Of a DNA stretch of 64,000 nucleotides, positions 45,801-54,108 are shown piece after piece (the first letter of the stretch is position 1; each line of letters opens with the position of its first letter). A program made the translations under genes and the position numbers. The notes under the pieces were generated by a model, which saw nothing but the letters and a program-made list of their open reading frames with translations, ran no database searches and was not told the origin of the DNA. This stretch comes from Thiodiazotropha sp050291245. GTDB lineage: Bacteria; Pseudomonadota; Gammaproteobacteria; Chromatiales; Chromatiaceae. Location of the stretch: NCBI GenBank assembly GCA_050291245.1, contig JBNKJP010000054.1, positions 29,895 through 93,894 of the forward strand. Direction: 5' to 3'.

Positions 45801-46427
45801 GTCCTCCGCCTTGAAGGGCGGCGTGCCAGTGAGTATCTGGTAGAGGGTAACGCCAAGGGAATAGAAGTCCGCGCGATAGTCGACCCGCCTGTTCATACGG
45901 CCGGTCTGCTCGGGAGAGATATAGGCCAGATCCCCTTCGATGGCCTCGGGAGGTTGCATCGCAACTTCACTTTGCGGCAGCTCATCCGCGAATCCAAATC
46001 CGATCAGGCGGAATTCGCCGCTCTCGACATTGATGATGATATGGTCTGGATTGATCGCCTTGTGTACGATACGCTGTTGATGCAGATGAGCAAGCATCTC
46101 GGCCAGACCCATCGCCAAATTCAGGGAGTCCTCCAGGGCGAGTTGCTTGTTAGAAGCAAGCAGTTGTCCGAGTGATTCGCCGCCGATATCCTCCAGCAAC
46201 AAGGCCCGGCCGCCGTCTGTCTCCAGCAGATCCAAGGGCTTGACCACCCCCGGCAGATCAATTCTGGACAGTATCGCAAATTCACGCTGCAAGCGGCTGT
46301 ACGCTGCAGGTTGGGCATCCATGGCCAACCACTTGCGTATGACAGTCTCAGCATCCTGATACCGGCCACGGCTGACCCGTAATGCGCCGCGGACATATAA
46401 AGTTTCCAACTCTTTGAAGGCAGACAT
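39864..46427 (-). CDS. Giant hybrid sensor kinase with Ser/Thr-kinase-like, ATPase, GAF, PAS, HK and receiver domains
   Basis: A 2187-residue cytoplasmic multisensor. In order: Ser/Thr-kinase-like domain (~15-270), AAA/NACHT-like ATPase with Walker A GHPGIGKT (~325), a long helical TPR-like region (~680-1270), GAF (~1280-1440), PAS (~1455-1570), PAS (~1590-1700), HisKA with NMSHELRTPLN (~1740), HATPase (~1840-1960), receiver with MDRRMPVMDG (~2034), and a short C-terminal helical tail. The kinase-like domain has lost its catalytic residues: HRD is HKA (HKAINPDH, ~124) and DFG is GFG (~142). It is likely a pseudokinase regulating the later histidine kinase. No cognate response regulator is adjacent. 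Confidence 0.9.
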   Translation of the reverse strand: MSAFKELETLYVRGALRVSRGRYQDAETVIRKWLAMDAQPAAYSRLQREFAILSRIDLPGVVKPLDLLETDGGRALLLEDIGGESLGQLLASNKQLALEDSLNLAMGLAEMLAHLHQQRIVHKAINPDHIIINVESGEFRLIGFGFADELPQSEVAMQPPEAIEGDLAYISPEQTGRMNRRVDYRADFYSLGVTLYQILTGTPPFKAEDALGMVHCHIAKAPASPHELDPDIPEVLSDIVMKLMAKMADDRYQSAWGLKADLEKCLIPLRKGEAICRFELGLEDFSGQLRLPQRLYGRDKEINQLGERFSRVTSGEGGLLLIGGHPGIGKTALVHESRRLIVEKQGNFIEGKFEQLQRNVPYFAWIQAFKSFLDYLLMESEAQLEQWKQIIHTALGRMGRVLTDVIPNLELIIGAQPVVPVLRAQEAQNRFNFLFTAFIRALATDEHPLVVFLDDLQWIDAASLNLMQTIMSGDGVPNMLVIGAYRDSEVDNSHPLIMTIETLRKQGCTIEQLILEKISEQTVNELIADTLHHERFETPLLTHLIYSKIGGNPFFLFQTLITLTQSQAIVFDIEARRWKWNLSVLKNMEITDDVVELMTQKLSKLPQSAQHILQQAACIGARFSVEMLSIVCDKSADAVLTDLRPAFEEMLVISSGSEIEFVHDRIQQAAYSLASENARKAAHWRIGKLLLQETSQRIRNEYFFNTVNHLIIGAHSFATTQEKHELAEMTYQAGLKAKASAAFSAAMEYFETGLKLLGEQRWKDQYTEMLAYHQEASEAACLCGQYERMQQLTETTHREAKSLLDEVKTYETEIRALTAQGKLRPAILHGLVALERLGMHLPEEPSESELKEHMATTLALLQERTIAGLSDLPTMVSPEHLACTRILSELGEPAYAASPQFFLVWASLMSELSLRFGNGTLSPFAYAAYALALCATGEQVETGSKLAKKAIAMLDLVGAQSLRCRLLNIYGCTIQPWTEHLRDTLPTLQEAIDSGTESGDFTSGSYAAFNTCTAAFFLGEPLEQFTRRLQSNLKIIAEMKQSYIKRWVAFQLVTVQRLQGSVDQPGVLGAFNSERWLASAREANDQCGMAYYFLYKLIEDYLLGESAPDQVFAHLAEVEANQAGFQAAFAVPVYYFYSSLVRLKYHTGESGSLPGEIRENHNKLQQLALLAPMNFQHKCDLISAEIARVEGEAWRAAEFYDKAVVGARNSGFLMEEALSCELAAQFYLESKLESVAQFHLSKAIEGYTRWQAWHKVKALQEKYPQWPEPESVPCQVQDTNALDLSTIMKVTYSISSEMEMERLLDTVMRTVIENAGAQRGTLLLQVEGRWIVAATGEIGKTEVKISQSLGVDDSDTVSPGIVRFVIRTKERIVLDDAANQGEFTNDAHIKREKTKSLLCTPLSIRGGLIGVLYLENNLTTHSFTTDRIQLLEMLISQVAISLENAGIYEALRNSKEKYRRIFETASEGIWEQDEDLKTTYINKRMADMMGYAVEDIEGRPVTDFMFEEDIPDLLSKTENRKKGFTELYECRFIKKDGTTLWTLLSATPVIDGERFKGTYAMLTDITERKRTEAALQKSEELLSASQHLAKMGGWEFDVKLGKSFWNEELYHIHEIPNDPAINHIEESINCYRPEDRPIVLAAFHRACEHGEPYDLEFPFTTFKGRHLWIRTIAQPVYENGQVVRIVGSLMDITDRKQAEEELLRYRDQLEETVKQRTTELLLARDAAEAANKAKSMFLANMSHELRTPLNAILGFSAMLRSEPELTEGQREKLDIINHSGDHLLTLINDVLEITRIESGRLQIENNPFDLGAMVHNVAEMMRVRAEEKTLQLQVDQTSSFPRYIVGDESRLRQILINLMGNAIKNTVQGKVTLRLGTKRNKTSQLLIEVEDSGVGIAAEDQQRIFEPFVQLSEQGATIGTGLGLTITRQFVQMMGGSIRLESSLGKGSLFIVDLPLNEAQESDIIKQIEAERREITGLAPGQPEYRVLVVEDQHENQLLLEKLLVSAGFQVQVAGNGAQGIERFIHWHPHFIWMDRRMPVMDGMEATRRIRELPGGKEVKIVAVTASAFAEQRDEMFAAGMDDYVRKPFRAADIYDCLAKNLGVKYLYNDVPTPREADVTLTYEMFNGVPERLLGELENALKKLEREQIYLAIHQVAQYDRTLYEKLSRLAGDFNYPAILRALHKDG

Positions 46428-46669
46428 GTTTTTTCAACATTTCCACTTTATGGGTTAGTCGGAACGTTGCGATTTTATCGAACCCCCACCTGACAACCCG
46501 GTATGGCCTGACCTATCAACTATGGAACCGCATTGATTGGCTTTTCGCTGAATCCGTGAATTCAGCTTTCACTTTCAAATATAACCCATGCATCTGCGCG
46601 CGGTATGGCAAAACGTGATATATGCCAACAAAGCCCATGGTTTTACGTCTTGGGCCAGATAGCTAAAAA

Positions 46670-47344
46670 TTATTCTACCGCCTGCCGGGAAACCGCCTCC
46701 GGCTCAAAACAGGAAGAGGCGCCCCCTCTGGCCTCTATCAGCGGCTTTAAACCGGCCCAGACGTTATCTTTCATGATCGCCTGCCCTTTCTCGTTGGGGT
46801 GAATTCCGTCTGCCTGCATCCGTTCCGGAGTCAGGGCCACGCCTTCAAGAAAAAACCCTACCAAGGGGACCGATTCCGCCTCGGCGACCTCATAATAGAC
46901 CTGATGAAAGGCCTGCACGAAATCGGGACCGTAGTTCGGCGGCAGGCGCATCCCCAGCAACAGCACCTGGGCATCCGCCTGTTTCGCCAGTTGCACCATA
47001 CGCTGCAGGTTGTTGCGCAACGCCTCCAGACTGATCCCCCGTAATCCGTCGTTACCTCCCAGTTCGAGGATTACCAGGCCGGGGTGATACTGCGCCAGCA
47101 GTTTCGGCAGTCGGCTCAACCCGCCGCCGCTGGTATCGCCACTGATACTGGCATTGATCACCTGGAAGCGGTCACAATGGCGCTCCAGCTGATCGGCCAG
47201 CAGATCGACCCAGCGTTGCCCCCGGGCCACGCCGTAACCGGCACTGAGACTGTCGCCAACCACCAGTAGCCGGACAGGCTCCCGGGCCCCGGCAGAGAGC
47301 GGCAACATCCAGAGCAATACCAAAGCAAGTAGGATTTTTTTCAT
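46670..47344 (-). CDS. tesA: TesA, multifunctional acyl-CoA thioesterase/lysophospholipase
   Basis: A 224-residue periplasmic SGNH esterase with signal peptide MKKILLALVLLWMLPLSAGA. Catalytic Ser is in VVGDSLSAGYG, oxyanion Gly/Asn in ISGDTSGGG and LGGNDGLRG, and Asp/His in DGIHPNEKG. Usual length. A longer frame upstream starts in non-homologous sequence. In many gammaproteobacteria tesA is divergent from ybbA; here a short ybbA fragment sits 1 base from this start and the intact ybbA is 2.7 kb away. Confidence 0.95.
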   Translation of the reverse strand: MKKILLALVLLWMLPLSAGAREPVRLLVVGDSLSAGYGVARGQRWVDLLADQLERHCDRFQVINASISGDTSGGGLSRLPKLLAQYHPGLVILELGGNDGLRGISLEALRNNLQRMVQLAKQADAQVLLLGMRLPPNYGPDFVQAFHQVYYEVAEAESVPLVGFFLEGVALTPERMQADGIHPNEKGQAIMKDNVWAGLKPLIEARGGASSCFEPEAVSRQAVE

Positions 47345-47345
47345 G

Positions 47346-47408
47346 TTGCAGACATCTTCCATTCCTTCGCCTGTGACCGCAAGGGGTATGGGGAAGTTCG
47401 TCGAAACC
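47346..47408 (+). pseudogene. Fragment of ybbA N-terminus next to tesA
   Basis: The plus strand reads SPVTARGMGKFVET in the frame opening just after the tesA start. The intact YbbA at 50100 reads SPVIAKGLGKFVDT at its residues 10-23: 10 of 14 identical. No ATP-binding domain follows, and no ATG is present (TTG at 47346). The fragment keeps the usual tesA/ybbA divergent layout, so it marks the original ybbA position or one end of a duplication. Confidence 0.75.
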
Positions 47409-47669
47409 ACTCTCGGAGAGTGTTTGCTGCTTTCCACTCAAGCTGGGTTTACGATAAAAAAATGTTATATTCTTAGCCCGGCACTTTAATTCGGCTATGT
47501 TCAGGACCTCGAGAATGCCCGCGATCAAGGCATGATTTGCACAGGCAATGGCTGTTCCCCTGTCAAGAATCAAAACGCCGGGCAAGGACATTCTGTTACT
47601 CCTATCAGATTGATTTTATTAGCCAGACCGGTGCCGGGTTGATATATGACTTTGTAATATTTAAGGAAC

Positions 47670-49475
47670 ATGTCTGTGATGCAAGGACTCAAAACACTCA
47701 TGGCCATGGTGTTCATGGCTGCAAATGGCGCAGCCTTTGCGGCTCACATCAATCATGACCGCACCGGACAGGTGGCTCTCCTACCCTACTATACGGTCAA
47801 TAACAACTTCATCACCAACTTCACGGTGACCAATACCAGCCTGAATTACAAGGCGGTACGGGTACGTGTGGTCGATTCCCGACTCGGCGCGGACCTGCTG
47901 AACATTAACCTGTATCTCTCTCCCACTGATGTATGGAACGCTACCCTGCGGATGAATCCGGATACGGGTCTGCCCAATCTGGTGACCGAAGACGAGTCTT
48001 GCACCTATCCTGCCAAGACTGAATTACAGGCGGGGCTGGATTTTCAAAACCCCTACTCGGAGACCACGGATGCGGATTTAACCGAAGGCTATGTGGAGAT
48101 CATCGAGATGGGAGACATCGCCGACGGCCCCGGACCGGCGCTGGATGGGGGACTGGAAGCTGAGATTGATGCCAGCGGCGTCGCTGACGGGATTATCGAT
48201 AGCAATGCGGGTGACCGCTCCATCACACAGTATGGCCTGTTGCACGATTGGAAAGGCGTGCCGGCGGACTGCTCGGTAGTGGCGGATGCCTGGGCGGCAG
48301 GCATGGTCAGCACGAGTGCGATCAACGGCTTCGAACCGGGCAGTCTGAGCCCCGAGGGTATCGCCCAGGATGGGGGTGATCCGGACTCGCCCTATGACGA
48401 CAGTCACAACGCCGGATTGGTGGCACCAAGCGGGGGCATCAACGCCTTTGGCATTCTGATCAACACAGGCACCGGGGCAGCCCTGGTGCAGGAGGGAATA
48501 CATATTGATCGTTACACGAGTGTCCCCCAGCACTATCTTCCCAACGATCCGGCACACTATCGACTGCCCTCTCTGGCATCGGGGGATATCCGAGAGGCCT
48601 ATATCACCAATACCCTGGGAGACGGCAGAAAGGGCGGTATCCTGCCATTGACCGAATATGATACCGGTGCTCTACAAGACATCGCACCGCTGCCGTCGGT
48701 GCCGATGGGTTCCAATCCTTTACCCATCGCCTTGATTCTGAGTGCCGAATCCGTCTCCGCCCCCTACTTCATCGAGAGAAACAACAACGGTGGGACAGAC
48801 GCGGTGTTGACCTTCCCGATGCGCAAGCATGGAATCTATAACGCAGGGAGACTGACCAACCAATGGGATGAAAACGCAACGGCGTGCGCGGGTGAACTGA
48901 ATGATGGCATTGACGATGGTGGCGAGGTGACCCTGACTTCTTTGGGTGTGGTGGTTCAGGACTACCCCCATGATGGAACAGGAGCATACTGCAAGAATGC
49001 GGGTTTTGATGCTTACCAGGGATCCGGCAGTGATGTTGTTACTAGTGTGTACTACTACGATTATGAAGAAGGCACTTCCTATATGTGTTTTGAATGTGAA
49101 CCATCCCTAGCCCCCGTCAATACCTTATTCAATCAATATTTACTGGGACGCAGCGTAAATGTAAATCATATTGTCCGACCGGACGGTTATACGACATCAC
49201 TTTTCGGAACGCCATCGGCAAATATTTTTACATTGAATTTAGATGTCCTATTTGAGGCAGGCTGGGTAACCTTCTCTTTTACCACAGATAACTATATCTA
49301 TAGAAGCAATCCGGCTATCCAGGCGTTAACCGAACCCCAGGGCGGATTGGGTGATGGCGTCATAAACCACTGGACAGGGGTTCCCGTCATCGGGTTTGCC
49401 GCAATGACGGCGGATATCGGGCCCGGACAATTGGGGGAGACCGTCGAGCTGATTCGGAGTGTTGACCGTGAGTAG
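47670..49475 (+). CDS. Large secreted protein of unknown function
   Basis: A 601-residue protein with signal peptide (LMAMVFMAANGAAFAA). The mature N-terminus carries LLPYYTVNNNFITNFTV and YKAVRVRVVDSRLGADLLN, a beta-rich domain I have no name for. Few Cys, mostly in pairs (MCFECE). No anchor at the C-terminus. It lies in the ~2.7-kb segment separating tesA from ybbA. The ATG follows TAAGGAAC. Confidence 0.7.
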   Translation: MSVMQGLKTLMAMVFMAANGAAFAAHINHDRTGQVALLPYYTVNNNFITNFTVTNTSLNYKAVRVRVVDSRLGADLLNINLYLSPTDVWNATLRMNPDTGLPNLVTEDESCTYPAKTELQAGLDFQNPYSETTDADLTEGYVEIIEMGDIADGPGPALDGGLEAEIDASGVADGIIDSNAGDRSITQYGLLHDWKGVPADCSVVADAWAAGMVSTSAINGFEPGSLSPEGIAQDGGDPDSPYDDSHNAGLVAPSGGINAFGILINTGTGAALVQEGIHIDRYTSVPQHYLPNDPAHYRLPSLASGDIREAYITNTLGDGRKGGILPLTEYDTGALQDIAPLPSVPMGSNPLPIALILSAESVSAPYFIERNNNGGTDAVLTFPMRKHGIYNAGRLTNQWDENATACAGELNDGIDDGGEVTLTSLGVVVQDYPHDGTGAYCKNAGFDAYQGSGSDVVTSVYYYDYEEGTSYMCFECEPSLAPVNTLFNQYLLGRSVNVNHIVRPDGYTTSLFGTPSANIFTLNLDVLFEAGWVTFSFTTDNYIYRSNPAIQALTEPQGGLGDGVINHWTGVPVIGFAAMTADIGPGQLGETVELIRSVDRE

Positions 49476-49551
49476 GCGGTAATCACATTTCCAACAACCT
49501 TACCCATAACATGGCAGGATGCCTATTTTAAAAAGATTGCAGGAGTTCATA

Positions 49552-49998
49552 ATGAGACTATTCGCTATTTTCGCTTTCTGGCTTTTTACGCTATCGGTAA
49601 CCAGTGCCGGTACCCTTGAAGAACTCAAGGGCGTACCTGCCTCGAAATATGAAATAGGTAAACTCAAACTCAGTATGCTTGCCTTCGAAAAATCGATAGA
49701 GTTCAATCAAAGGGAGGTCGGTCAAAGTGGCTTTGTCATTACCCAGTTCCGCACTGAGGAGTTTATCGGCCACCTGGTACTTGTCGCGTCAATGACCGGC
49801 AACTCAAAGGATGTCAACAAACAGACCTGCCAAAACCTGCTCGAAGCGATACGGGAAAATATCAACTTCACGGATATTGTTCTCGACTTGTGGAACGACC
49901 TCAGCGGAGAACAACTCATCGCCCTCAAACAGGAAGTACTCCTGAAAGCAGAGCTATTTTCCAAAGACAATCGGGGTATTAAGACCGATTGCCGATAA
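49552..49998 (+). CDS. Small secreted protein of unknown function
   Basis: A 148-residue protein with signal peptide MRLFAIFAFWLFTLSVTSA and a helical mature part (IGKLKLSMLAFEKSIEF, FTDIVLDLWNDLSGEQL). Start at 49552 chosen from CAGGAG 7 bases upstream and the signal peptide. Part of the segment between tesA and ybbA. Family not recognised. Confidence 0.7.
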   Translation: MRLFAIFAFWLFTLSVTSAGTLEELKGVPASKYEIGKLKLSMLAFEKSIEFNQREVGQSGFVITQFRTEEFIGHLVLVASMTGNSKDVNKQTCQNLLEAIRENINFTDIVLDLWNDLSGEQLIALKQEVLLKAELFSKDNRGIKTDCR

Positions 49999-50099
49999 CC
50001 CGATCGGCTGCAATCCTCCCTAAAGCCTAATATTTCCGTGTTGCTGGGTTTCGCGGAGCTTTGGATTGAGCGTCACATATTCGAGAAAAAAACGGCACC

Positions 50100-50822
50100 A
50101 TGGAAACTGATTCCGCTTCCAATCCTTCACCTGTGATCGCAAAGGGTCTGGGCAAATTCGTCGACACCGCCCAGGGACGCCTGGATATCCTGCAACAGGT
50201 GGATCTGCAGGTCGCCCCCGGAGAGGCCCTGGCGATTCTCGGAGCATCCGGCTCGGGCAAATCCACCCTGTTGGGTCTGCTCGCCGGTCTGGACGAGGCC
50301 AGTTCCGGGGAGATTCACCTGTTCGGTCAATCACTCAACACCCTCGATGAGGATGGCCGCGCGGTCCTGCGTGCCGGTCGGATCGGTTTCGTATTCCAGT
50401 CATTTCAACTGCTCTCGGGTATGACGGCACTGGAAAACGTGATGCTGCCCCTTGAGCTATCCGGCCAGCCGGGGGCGGAGCAACTGGCCCGCGAAGCCCT
50501 CGCCGAAGTCGGTCTCGAGGCGCGTTTGACCCACTACCCCTCTCAGCTCTCCGGCGGTGAACAGCAACGCGTGGCCCTGGCCCGGGCCTTTGCGCCCAGA
50601 CCCGAGGTATTATTTGCCGATGAACCGACCGCCAACCTGGATGCCCACACCGGCTCCCGGGTCGCCGATCTGCTGTTTCGCCTGCAGGAACAGCACAGAA
50701 CGGTATTGATCCTGGTGACCCATGACATCGAGCTGGCGCAACGCTGCGACCGGCGACTGCATCTGCGGGAGGGGCGACTCGATACCGCAAGTGAAGTGTC
50801 TCATACCCATACGCGGTTATAG
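50100..50822 (+). CDS. ybbA: YbbA, ABC transporter ATP-binding protein
   Basis: A 240-residue LolD/MacB-type ATPase: Walker A GASGSGKST (~63), Q-loop FVFQSFQLL, signature LSGGEQQRVALARA, Walker B VLFADEPT and switch THD. It pairs with the YbbP permease 13 bases downstream. In other bacteria ybbAP neighbours tesA and is thought to act in lipid or lipoprotein release; substrate not proven. Confidence 0.94.
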   Translation: METDSASNPSPVIAKGLGKFVDTAQGRLDILQQVDLQVAPGEALAILGASGSGKSTLLGLLAGLDEASSGEIHLFGQSLNTLDEDGRAVLRAGRIGFVFQSFQLLSGMTALENVMLPLELSGQPGAEQLAREALAEVGLEARLTHYPSQLSGGEQQRVALARAFAPRPEVLFADEPTANLDAHTGSRVADLLFRLQEQHRTVLILVTHDIELAQRCDRRLHLREGRLDTASEVSHTHTRL

Positions 50823-50835
50823 AGGTTCTGTGAAT

Positions 50836-53346
50836 ATGTCCTCCGGAAGTGCTGCCGTGAACCCTTTTACCCTGGCGATGCGTCTGTTGCGCCGGGACTG
50901 GCGCGCCGGTGAACTGCGTCTCCTGACCACCGCCCTGATACTCGCGGTAGCAGCGGTCACTTCCGTGAGTTTTTTCACCGACCGTATCGACCGGGCCATG
51001 GAGCAACAGGCCTCGGAGGTGCTGGCCGCGGACCTGCGGCTCTCCCGAACCCGTCCCCTTCCCGACTCGCTCAGCGACGAGGCGAAGCGCTCTGGCCTCA
51101 CCCAGGCACTTACACTGGGTTTTCCCAGCGTGATTCTCAACCAGGGCAATACCCAACTGGTCGACGTCAAGGCCGTCTCGGGGGGCTACCCGTTACGCGG
51201 ACAGCTCCAGGTCCGGGACGCCTTCGATGCTGAGAGTCTCCCGGCAACCGGCCTGCCCGCCCAGGGTGAAGCCTGGCTGGAGGATCGTCTGCTGCCCCTG
51301 CTGGGACTGGCCATCGGCGACCGTTTCAAGCTGGGACAGAGCCAATTCCAGGTGACCCGCATTATCACCTACGAACCCGATCGCTCGGCCAACCTGTTCC
51401 AACTGGCGCCCCGGGTCATGATCAATCGGCAGGATGTGGAGACTACCGGCCTGCTGGGGCCCGCCAGCCGGGTCCGTTACCATCTGCTGCTCGCCGGTGA
51501 GCCCGAGGCCATTCAGTCCTACGCGGAGTGGGTGAAGGCACAGGATGTGGCGGGACTCGAGGTGGACGACATCCGCCACGCCCGTCCGGAAACCCGGGCC
51601 GCCCTCGACCAGGGGAGCCGTTTCCTGCGCCTTGCCGCCGCCACCGCGATCCTGCTCTGCGTGGTAGCCGTAGCCCTGTCCAGCCGGCGTTTCGTGGAAC
51701 GCCAGTCCGATACCAGCGCCCTGCTGCGCTGTCTGGGTGCGCAGCGACGTCAGGTAATGCTGATCTTTCTCCTGCGGCTGCTCGGACTGGGTCTGATCGC
51801 CAGTCTGGTGGGTAACCTGATCGGCCTGGCGGCCCAAGCGGTGCTGGTGGAAATGGTCGGCCACTGGTTCACCCAGCGGATCCCGCCTCCCTCGGCCTGG
51901 CCACTGTTGTCCGGGTTCGCCACCGGCATCCTGGTTCTGATCGGGTTTTCCCTGCCCAGTGTGATCCGTCTCGGAGAGGTACCGCCCCTGAGAGTGTTCC
52001 GCCGGGATCTTGACGCCCCCCCGCTAGGCTATCAGATCTCCCTCGGACTGGCCCTGTCGGCGCTGATGGCCCTGCTGGTATGGCAGATCGGGGACGACAA
52101 GCTGGCCTTCCAGTTGATCGGCGGACTGCTGGCCGGGCTGTTACTGTTACTGCTCATCTCCCGCCTGCTGGTCAGACTGCTCGCACCTTTGCGGACCCAC
52201 GCCGCCGGCTCCTGGCGCTACGGCCTGGCGAGCCTGTCCCGCAACCCGGCCACCACCAGTGTGCAGCTGACCGGTTTCGGACTGGGGATGACCGTTTTGC
52301 TGGTCCTGGCCCTGGTGCGAGTCGATCTGTTGACCAGTTGGCGAAGCAGCCTGCCGGACAACGCCCCCAACCAGTTTCTTATCAACATCCAACCCGATCA
52401 GGTCGAAGGTGTGAAGCAGCTGCTGGAATCGAACGGTATCCGGAATGTGGGACTCTACCCTATGATCCGCGGACGGCTTATCCGCATCGGTGAACATAGT
52501 GTCTCCGCGGACGACTACTCAAGTCCCCGGGCAAAGCGTCTGGCCACCCGGGATTTCAATCTGAGCTTCTCCCGGGACATGCAGACAGACAACCGTTCCA
52601 CCGCGGGAGCCTGGTGGACCCCCTCCGATTGGGACCGTCCTTGGTTCTCGGTGGAAGAGGGCCTGGCCAAGACTCTGGGCATCAAGCTGGGTGACGAAAT
52701 CCGTTTTGAAGTGGCCGGTGCGACGGTCAGCGGCGAGGTGGTTAACCTGCGCAGCGTGAAATGGGATTCGTTCAATGTGAACTTCTTCGTCGTCAGCCCG
52801 CCGGGACTGCTCAAGGATCAGCCGGCGACCTACATCACGAGTTTCCATCTACCCGCCAGTCAACGTCAGATTCTGCATCAGCTGATCCGCACCTACCCCA
52901 GCATCACCGCCCTGGATGTTACGGCCCTGATGCAGCAGATCCGCCAGATCATGGATCGCGGCACGCTGGCGGTCGAGTCGGTATTCCTGTTCACCCTGGC
53001 GGCGGGACTGATCGTGCTCTATGCCGGTATCCAGGCAAGCTACGAGTTACGGGTACAAGAGACCGCGCTGCTCAGAACCCTGGGACTAAAACGCCGTCAA
53101 TTGACCCTCTCCATCGCCCTGGAGTTCGCGCTCCTGGGGGCCCTGGCAGGCGTCATCTCCGCATTGCTTGCCACGGCCATCAGCTACACCCTGTCCACCG
53201 CGGTGTTTGATCTGCCCTGGACCCCCAACCCCCTGCTCTGGCTGTGGGCCATGTGCGGTGGCGCACTGGCCATCGGGATTGCAGGCACACTGGCGAGCTG
53301 GTCTTTGTTGAACATACCCCCCATGGCGGTATTGAAAAGGGCCTGA
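50836..53346 (+). CDS. ybbP: YbbP, FtsX-like ABC permease
   Basis: An 836-residue MacB/FtsX-type permease with about ten membrane helices in two FtsX blocks (~270-385 and ~720-830), a periplasmic domain after helix 1 and another between the blocks, and the C-terminal mark PPMAVLKR. Length matches YbbP. Start at 50836 (MSSGSAAVNPFTLAMRLLRRD); longer frames overlap ybbA and show no likeness. Confidence 0.94.
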   Translation: MSSGSAAVNPFTLAMRLLRRDWRAGELRLLTTALILAVAAVTSVSFFTDRIDRAMEQQASEVLAADLRLSRTRPLPDSLSDEAKRSGLTQALTLGFPSVILNQGNTQLVDVKAVSGGYPLRGQLQVRDAFDAESLPATGLPAQGEAWLEDRLLPLLGLAIGDRFKLGQSQFQVTRIITYEPDRSANLFQLAPRVMINRQDVETTGLLGPASRVRYHLLLAGEPEAIQSYAEWVKAQDVAGLEVDDIRHARPETRAALDQGSRFLRLAAATAILLCVVAVALSSRRFVERQSDTSALLRCLGAQRRQVMLIFLLRLLGLGLIASLVGNLIGLAAQAVLVEMVGHWFTQRIPPPSAWPLLSGFATGILVLIGFSLPSVIRLGEVPPLRVFRRDLDAPPLGYQISLGLALSALMALLVWQIGDDKLAFQLIGGLLAGLLLLLLISRLLVRLLAPLRTHAAGSWRYGLASLSRNPATTSVQLTGFGLGMTVLLVLALVRVDLLTSWRSSLPDNAPNQFLINIQPDQVEGVKQLLESNGIRNVGLYPMIRGRLIRIGEHSVSADDYSSPRAKRLATRDFNLSFSRDMQTDNRSTAGAWWTPSDWDRPWFSVEEGLAKTLGIKLGDEIRFEVAGATVSGEVVNLRSVKWDSFNVNFFVVSPPGLLKDQPATYITSFHLPASQRQILHQLIRTYPSITALDVTALMQQIRQIMDRGTLAVESVFLFTLAAGLIVLYAGIQASYELRVQETALLRTLGLKRRQLTLSIALEFALLGALAGVISALLATAISYTLSTAVFDLPWTPNPLLWLWAMCGGALAIGIAGTLASWSLLNIPPMAVLKRA

Positions 53347-53516
53347 CCCTGTTGATCAACTGCCAGCAATCACCGGCATGAGGAATCGATGGGTATCGTA
53401 GACATAAGTCTCATCGCCGAGAAACAGGCGTTTCCGGCCCTGGCCGATGAGGCAGGGATTCAACAGAATTGTGCTACCAGGTCCGGGCGATATCAGAGCC
53501 TGAGTTTCACAACGCC

Positions 53517-54050
53517 CTATGCCAGGTCACACAGGGCGATGAGATGGGTCATGGTATTAAGATTCCTGGTAGTAATCCGTACTTTCAGCTTACGTTCGTA
53601 ATAGTTATTGTTGAACTTTGAGTCACTGTATTTGGTGGCATATAAGGTATATATCGTGTTTTTCTCATATCGCACTTTGTCAGGTGAGAAATCCGTGCTC
53701 AGAAAGTCCTTTAACAGCTGCGTGTCCGGCTCTGCCGCAAGAAGGGAAAAATACTGTTTCTTTCCATCCTCAGCTTTGAAAGGATTATGTTTCAGTATCT
53801 CAGAAAACTGATCGGGTGATCTTGCCAATACCGCGATCTCCCCGCCAAAATTTTCTTTGATAACCTCGTGGACTACGGCTTCTATCCTCTTTTGAGAAAA
53901 GCCGGACCGGACGACTACGTTCCCGCTTTGTATGTAGGTGCGGACATCCTGCAGGCCTGCCGTACTCAGGGCTTCGCGCAGAGGCCCCATCGGGACCTTG
54001 TTTTTCCCTGTGGGCATAACGCCTCTTAGCAAAATGATAAATGTCTTCAT
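53517..54050 (-). CDS. DUF1697 family protein
   Basis: A 177-residue DUF1697 protein: LLRGVMPTGKNKVPMGPLRE, TYIQSGNVVV and YTLYATKYSDSKFNNNYYERK are family hallmarks. Function unknown; often found as a single mobile-looking gene. The palindrome at 54067-54089 lies just upstream of its start. Confidence 0.9.
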   Translation of the reverse strand: MKTFIILLRGVMPTGKNKVPMGPLREALSTAGLQDVRTYIQSGNVVVRSGFSQKRIEAVVHEVIKENFGGEIAVLARSPDQFSEILKHNPFKAEDGKKQYFSLLAAEPDTQLLKDFLSTDFSPDKVRYEKNTIYTLYATKYSDSKFNNNYYERKLKVRITTRNLNTMTHLIALCDLA

Positions 54051-54066
54051 TAACTATTCCACACCT

Positions 54067-54089
54067 CGTTCCCACGCTAAGCGTGGGAA
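54067..54089. repeat. Single GTTCCCACGC palindrome
   Basis: GTTCCCACGC-TAA-GCGTGGGAAC, a 10-pair stem, flanked by CCTC and ATTGAG. It is one half of the REPIN-like unit seen paired at 1384-1488 and 18967-19074; no partner copy lies within 150 bases. Confidence 0.7.
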
Positions 54090-54108
54090 CATTGAGTGGT
54101 AATTTAGT

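Noticed and set aside
53389..53601. 70-residue plus-strand frame after ybbP
   Set aside because: It runs over the end of the DUF1697 gene on the other strand and shows no family likeness; a weak GAGGAATCG site alone is not enough.
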